Positions 59,044 through 64,000 of a stretch of 64,000 bases of DNA are shown here, piece by piece. The DNA is from Aurifilum marmelostoma (lineage: Eukaryota; Ascomycota; Sordariomycetes; Diaporthales; Cryphonectriaceae): assembly GCA_027559495.1 (NCBI GenBank), contig JAMXSV010000026.1, forward strand, positions 1,116,001 to 1,180,000, read 5' to 3'. The notes below the pieces were generated by a model, which had not been told where the DNA came from, did no database searches, and was given only the letters and a program-made list of their open reading frames with translations. How positions within the stretch are numbered: position 1 is the first letter of the stretch; each line of letters starts with the position of its first letter. The translations under genes and the position numbers were made by a program.

Positions 59044-62000
59044 AATCATCTCACCACACCCCCGAACGGAAAAAAGAAACAAAGAAGAAGGACAGACATG
59101 TTGGTTGGGCAGGGTAGGTAAGCACTACGCGCCCCCGAGAGCAGGGTAGTCTTCGTAAGGCTGTGCACTTATTTCGGGAACGTCACCGGGCTCCAGGAAC
59201 CCGAAAGCAGCAAAGTGAGCCTCTGCCAAACAACACAAGAGGAGGGAGGAAAAGACACAATGGTGGGTGTGGCCTCTCTTTTTTTTTGCAGTGTGCATCA
59301 GATCGCGTGCAGGAACCGGGCCCTGTCAGGGCTTGCGATTGGTGCTTACCCGGATGCCTTGTGCATATACGCAGAGGAGTGTGCAGCAGATCAGCAAAGC
59401 ATGTTGCTGCCGACGGTAGTGGATGTCGTAGTAGTGCTAATGATGATTGCTTGCTTGCTTGATTGCTTTGGCCGCTGCCCTATCTGCTTGGTGGTAGTGA
59501 TGGGGAGGATGACGATGATGCTGATGATGATGATGCTACGGGTTTGCTAGTGCTCCTGCTCCTCCTCCCCCCCCCCCCTCCCCCGGTCAGTAGTACAAGC
59601 TGTGGTACCTGAGGGGCCAGTTCCCCAGGCACGGCCCCTGGCATAGGGGTGGGGCAATGCCCTCTCACCCGCGCTGTAGGGCTTACAGTATAGTGCCATC
59701 CCACCAAATCTTAGGATCTCACAGCAGCGCCAGCCAGTTGCCATTCTGCTTGTCTCTGGCCGCCCGCCCGCCCAGCGCAGTGCAAGTCTCTAGCCTGTGG
59801 TGCACTGCGGCACAGCACCATCAAGCCCGTGTGTTTAAAAATAGACACACGAGACACACAAACTATCATCGTCACCACCATCACGACGGACATACAGACG
59901 TATATGCAAGGCGCAAAAAAAAAAAAAAAAAAAAAAACACGAGGCTAAAAGAATTCTCTTCTTCTTCTTCTTCTCCTTCTCTCTCGCTTTCTCTTTGTGG
60001 TTGCCTGCTACTACGTTGACATGACATGTCCGTGCATGCTCTTGACGCCGGGGCCATCCAGAACATGACATGACATGACCAGATAACATTCATTGATTGA
60101 TAGAGACTGACTGGGGGGAGGAAACGGACGAGGGAGGAGGTTGTGCTGTGCTGTTGTGCTGTGCTGTGCTGTGTGCTGGCAGGTCGAAGCTAGCGCGTTG
60201 ACGCCTCGGCCGTCCAGTGACCCAAGCGCTGCGCCCTCTTCCCTTCTCTGTCTCTTGACACACCACGCAGGTTTCTGTGACGATGTTGGTGACCCCGTTT
60301 GAGGGGGGGGCTTAGCCTCGTCGACCCACCCCCCTCCCCCCCAAAGTGAACAACAACAAAACAAAAAAAAAAGTGTCACTTTGTCGCGGTGGCTCGCTCG
60401 ACAGGAACAGGATATCCACCCCATACCGAGCTACAGCAGCAAACAGTATCCATCTCTCGCCCTAAGCCTTAGGGCGGTTGCGCGAGATCTCGAGCGCCTA
60501 TTCATACATTACACACAGACACACATCCATACTCCTTTCTTGGCGGGGCACGTCGTTTTTTCCTTTCTTTTGGGATCGCTGCTGAGGAACCATCCCGACA
60601 GATGTCCTTGTGACAACCTTTTTTTTTCTTCTCTTTTTGGACCGGGTTATCTTTGTCCCCCCTCTGGACAGCGGGGAAGGGAGGAAAAAAAAAGAAGAGC
60701 GAGAGAGAGAGACGGGAACAAGAATGAGTGGAGAAGGAGGGAACAGACAGAGATGAGGAGATGTAACTCTCTCCCTCATTACGACCTGGGGAACCCCCAT
60801 TCACCATTGGCCAGGATGCGCGAGATGGCCCTAACCTGGACCAGGTGTGCCCAGTTCGGAGCAGTGCGCAGACGAGCGCGAGGATGCAATCACCTTTTCT
60901 CTTCTCAATCTCTGCCTCTGGCGCCCATCACGACCCGTTCTGGGAACAAGAGACCCCATATCGTAATAATAAGCTTTGCTGGGTGCTGCCGGTGAGCGCG
61001 ACTGGACATGCAGCATTCACACACACACACAGATGCACGCTAGTCCCGCCAGAGCCGGAGCACTGGGTACGGGGGGCCAAGAGTAAAGAGAGAGAGGGAG
61101 AGAGAGAGAAGAGAGGATAGATAATAGTGGGTCACAGAGGGCAGGGAACAGTGGCAGAGTGATGGGGGGAGGGGGAAACGAGCCGCCGCACTGACAAGTC
61201 TACTAGACTACCATGCAGCAGGCTAGCCTCGATGTCCTTGGGGCAGCAGCAAGACCCGCATCTGGGAACGGGCGACGGGATGAAGCAAGCCATGCAGGTC
61301 GAAGGGGATGGTCAAAAGCCACTGGGCCGATCTCGTCCACTCGCGTCTCGTCTTTACCCTCTTTCGTTCCCCTCTCTTCTAGTGAGGAGGGGAGGGGAGG
61401 AAAGAGTCAACATCAAATCTCATTTCTGCAGGCATGATCCTGATGACGGTCCGTGCATAGGGATCGAGGCCATGGGGGAATCTGTGAGGATGGAAATTGA
61501 TGGCACGACAGAGAAATGGTCTTTTTTTCGGAATAAGGGAAAAAGAAAAGTTTAAATATAAAAAAACAAACCTTTTTTTCCCCCCCTCTAACTCACTCAA
61601 CAATATTTCCCATGCTGTGGTATTAATTTCCAAAAGAAAATAAAAATCCAAGAGGCCGAGAAGGGTAATAGAAACGAGACACAGAGACATGCGGTGACAG
61701 GGACAGGCGAGAAGTCAGCAAAAAGCACACACAGCCAGACACTCTCTCTCTGTGTGCGTGCAATAATATGCCATGCCATGCAAGCTACTAGATCTACCAC
61801 CCCCCCCCCGACAAGAAAACATACATACATAGTAGTTAAGTACGTACCATACTACTGTGTGCGATTATGTAGGTCTCAGTCAAAAACCCAAAGGCAAAAG
61901 GCAGAAGGGGGGGGGGGGGGCGGGCATCATCATCTTGTCTCAGAAAACCCTGGAAAATGTCTTACCTGTAAATTGAACCCCCCCTCCCCTCCCCCTCCTC

Positions 62001-63911
62001 CCCTTCCTCCCCGCGTTCGCTATCGCATTTCCCGCCGTGGTTGAAAGGTGGGCAGTTAGGACCTCATTGCTCGAAATGGCGTGGCATCCAGAAAAGAGCA
62101 ATATTAGCGGGGTGTCCACCCGTCCTCGGGGTGGAAGCAGAAAGACGAGCCGAGACATGCACTGGTCCTGTTATCCAGAAGCATCCTCAAAGACAAGAAA
62201 AGAAAAAAAAGAAAGGTTTTTTTTTCTTCTTCTCTTCTCCGTGTCAGATTACCATGTCATGGGCAGGGCGTTGTCGGGCCAGGTTCTCTGGGATGGTGTT
62301 CCTGTGGAAGCCCAAAGCGATGTCAGACGGGAGAGAAGACTGGGGTTCGAGCAGTGTGGTGTAACTTTGGCAGGCTGTGTGAGGAGAGGCTTCCCGTCTT
62401 TCAGTGGACCCTCTTGCTGCTGACACCATTTGCTCTGCTGTGGGCGCCCTTCTGTAACACAGAACCCGGCGCTGCGATAGCCGGGGCCTCTAGCACACCA
62501 AGTTACTAGTACCTTAAGAGGCAGTAGGCACTGCTGCGGCGCCTTTCTCCTCAGGGCTGCCTCACAAGAAGGTTTTTGTCTACCCAGAAAAAAAAGAAAG
62601 AAAAAAGGTTCCCCATACTACTGATGAGATCATACCTACACACACACCCACACTCACACCCACATCTGTATCTTGCACAGATCGAACCACATGACCACCA
62701 CAGTGCTCCAGCCTGGGAACACAAGATGACGAACTCACACAAGGGGGGGGGGGGGGGAGGACGGATGACCTGTTTCTATTTTCAGTTCCCCAGGGCGATT
62801 TTCCCATCACAGAAGAGATGGCTGAGGTGGGCTTGCAAGTGGGTTTCTTTTTCTGATTGTTATTGACGAACATGGCACAATAAGGCTACGGGCCACAAGG
62901 GGGGGGGGGTGTTGTTTTGGGGAAGGGAGGAAGACAAGAAGAGGTCGGTTGGTGCTGGCACTCGTAAGCGAGGGCCCCGCGGGCACAGATACAATGAGAC
63001 CACTGATTTTCCTCCTGGATAGGGCATTTGGGTCGAGGAGGGTGGGCATAACGGACATACCGCGCACACAAACCGGAACCGATCACTGAAAGTTTCGTAA
63101 AAACGGAAACAATCCTGGCGGGGATGGGTCTGCCTCATCTTGACGAGGTCGACATGGCGGAACAGAAGAAAGGGACCATGCTGGTGATCTTTTTTTTTTT
63201 TTTATTTCCCCTTCCCCCTCACTTTTCCTTTTGACTTGCGTTTATTTGTTAGGGCGACCGCCCTTCTCTGCTCCCGGAGAGACGGTGAGGTGGAGCGCGC
63301 AATTCGAGCCCTGCTCCACATAAAAGCGGCCGCGGGGAGTCGAGCCCCTTGAATCCGGCCACAGACCCTCTGGAACTTTTGCTTCGATCATATCGAATCA
63401 ATATCGCGAAACAGAGGTGGTATTCAGACCGTGTAATCAGACTCTTGTCTCTCTTTCTCAAAGGAGCAGCAGCGGCAGTAGCAGCAGCACCAGGCCCTCA
63501 CCACACCACACACCAAACACACACCCCCCCCCCCCCCAAAAAAAAAAAAACTCCTTTCGGGTCACCCTCCCTCAGGGTCAGGCTGCCTGGTGGCTAGCCA
63601 GGGTCCTGTCTCTGCCTACTTGCTGCTCTCTCTAGCTGTTGCAACCATGTCTCTGGTGTTCTTCTCGATTAACAATCAAGATCTGGCTGAGACTTCCGCG
63701 CAGGGACGGCAACACGATGCACCCAAGCGCGCGTGCTTACTATGGGCGGCGACATAGCAATATAGAGAATCCTTCTATCCTTACCGTCGACCAAGGACTG
63801 TGTTAGGGTTACGGCTTGGGTGGAAATCTGACCAGTGTTCCCCATAACTACTACGTATTTACCTACATAGTAACATGGCAGATACCAGCAACAGGATGGA
63901 GCGCGCAATGG

Positions 63912-63915
<4 letters not shown>

Positions 63916-63942
<27 letters not shown>
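63916..63942. repeat. (GA)n microsatellite
   Basis: About thirteen AG/GA units near the right end of the window. Confidence 0.93.
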
Positions 63943-64000
63943 TGAAGACAAGTCGGCAATCCTGATTCATCCCATTCTACATAGCTGCCATACTGTATAG

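Larger units (their letters stand above)
57001..64000. other. Gene desert, last part
   Basis: No supported gene. Contents are of the same kind as upstream: poly-A (57256-57271), poly-G (57399-57410, 57567-57579), T20 (57930-57951), poly-C (58092-58105), GT tract (58939-58962), CAG tract (59013-59038), A23 (59916-59937), poly-G (61907-61921, 62743-62757) and GA tract (63916-63942). The gene that this region serves, if any, would lie past the end of the window. Confidence 0.55.

Noticed and set aside
63245..63375. Serine-tRNA-like pattern on the minus strand (GGCCG... with CTCGACT loop)
   Set aside because: The loop and a 4-bp stem fit loosely, but acceptor and T stems do not pair.

Overview
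The window reads as nuclear DNA of a filamentous ascomycete (Pezizomycotina, most likely a Sordariomycete). Genes are GC-rich and mostly carry short introns with GTRNGT-type donors, CTRAC-like branch sites and YAG acceptors. The recognisable products are fungal orthologues: a CTK1/CDK12-type kinase, an Nrp1-like RNA-binding protein, and a Hat2/RbAp48 histone chaperone. Intergenic DNA is very rich in microsatellites and in poly-C/poly-G and poly-A/poly-T runs. Exon boundaries below were worked out by hand from reading frame, splice signals and family conservation.

Layout. 2437-5973 (+): CTK1-like kinase. 7860-10080 (-): Nrp1-like protein, convergent with the kinase. 13.5-16.5 kb: degenerate stretch with a frameshifted small secreted-protein gene, a tRNA-Glu-like element and a possible retroelement zinc-knuckle relic. 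17098-18108 (-): homologue of plant 'pathogen-related protein' (SnoaL/NTF2-like fold). 18.1-23.7 kb: no gene. 23720-25696 (+): disordered protein of unknown function. 26819-31087 (-): 1422-residue polyglutamine, F-box-like protein. 32012-33513 (-): Hat2/RbAp48. 35098-36320 (-): family-16 methyltransferase with an apparent one-base frameshift. 37737-39264 (+): AhpD/carboxymuconolactone-decarboxylase-like protein, divergent from the methyltransferase. From 39265 to the end (about 24.7 kb) I find no gene.

Functional links. Several products act in gene expression: CTK1 (Pol II CTD phosphorylation), Hat2 (histone H4 handling) and the Nrp1-like protein (RNA binding). There is no operon or pathway cluster. 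This is an ordinary housekeeping neighbourhood beside long gene-free regions.

Most interesting: (i) a palindromic 10-mer, TACYATRGTA, found six times in about 8 kb of the gene desert, close to a perfect 20-bp palindrome; (ii) the N-terminal DEDDh-exonuclease-like domain of the Nrp1-like protein, which lacks the motif I acidic pair; (iii) frameshifts in the methyltransferase and the small secreted-protein gene; (iv) a pure (CAG)24 tract in the F-box-like gene. I saw no clearly novel multi-gene system.
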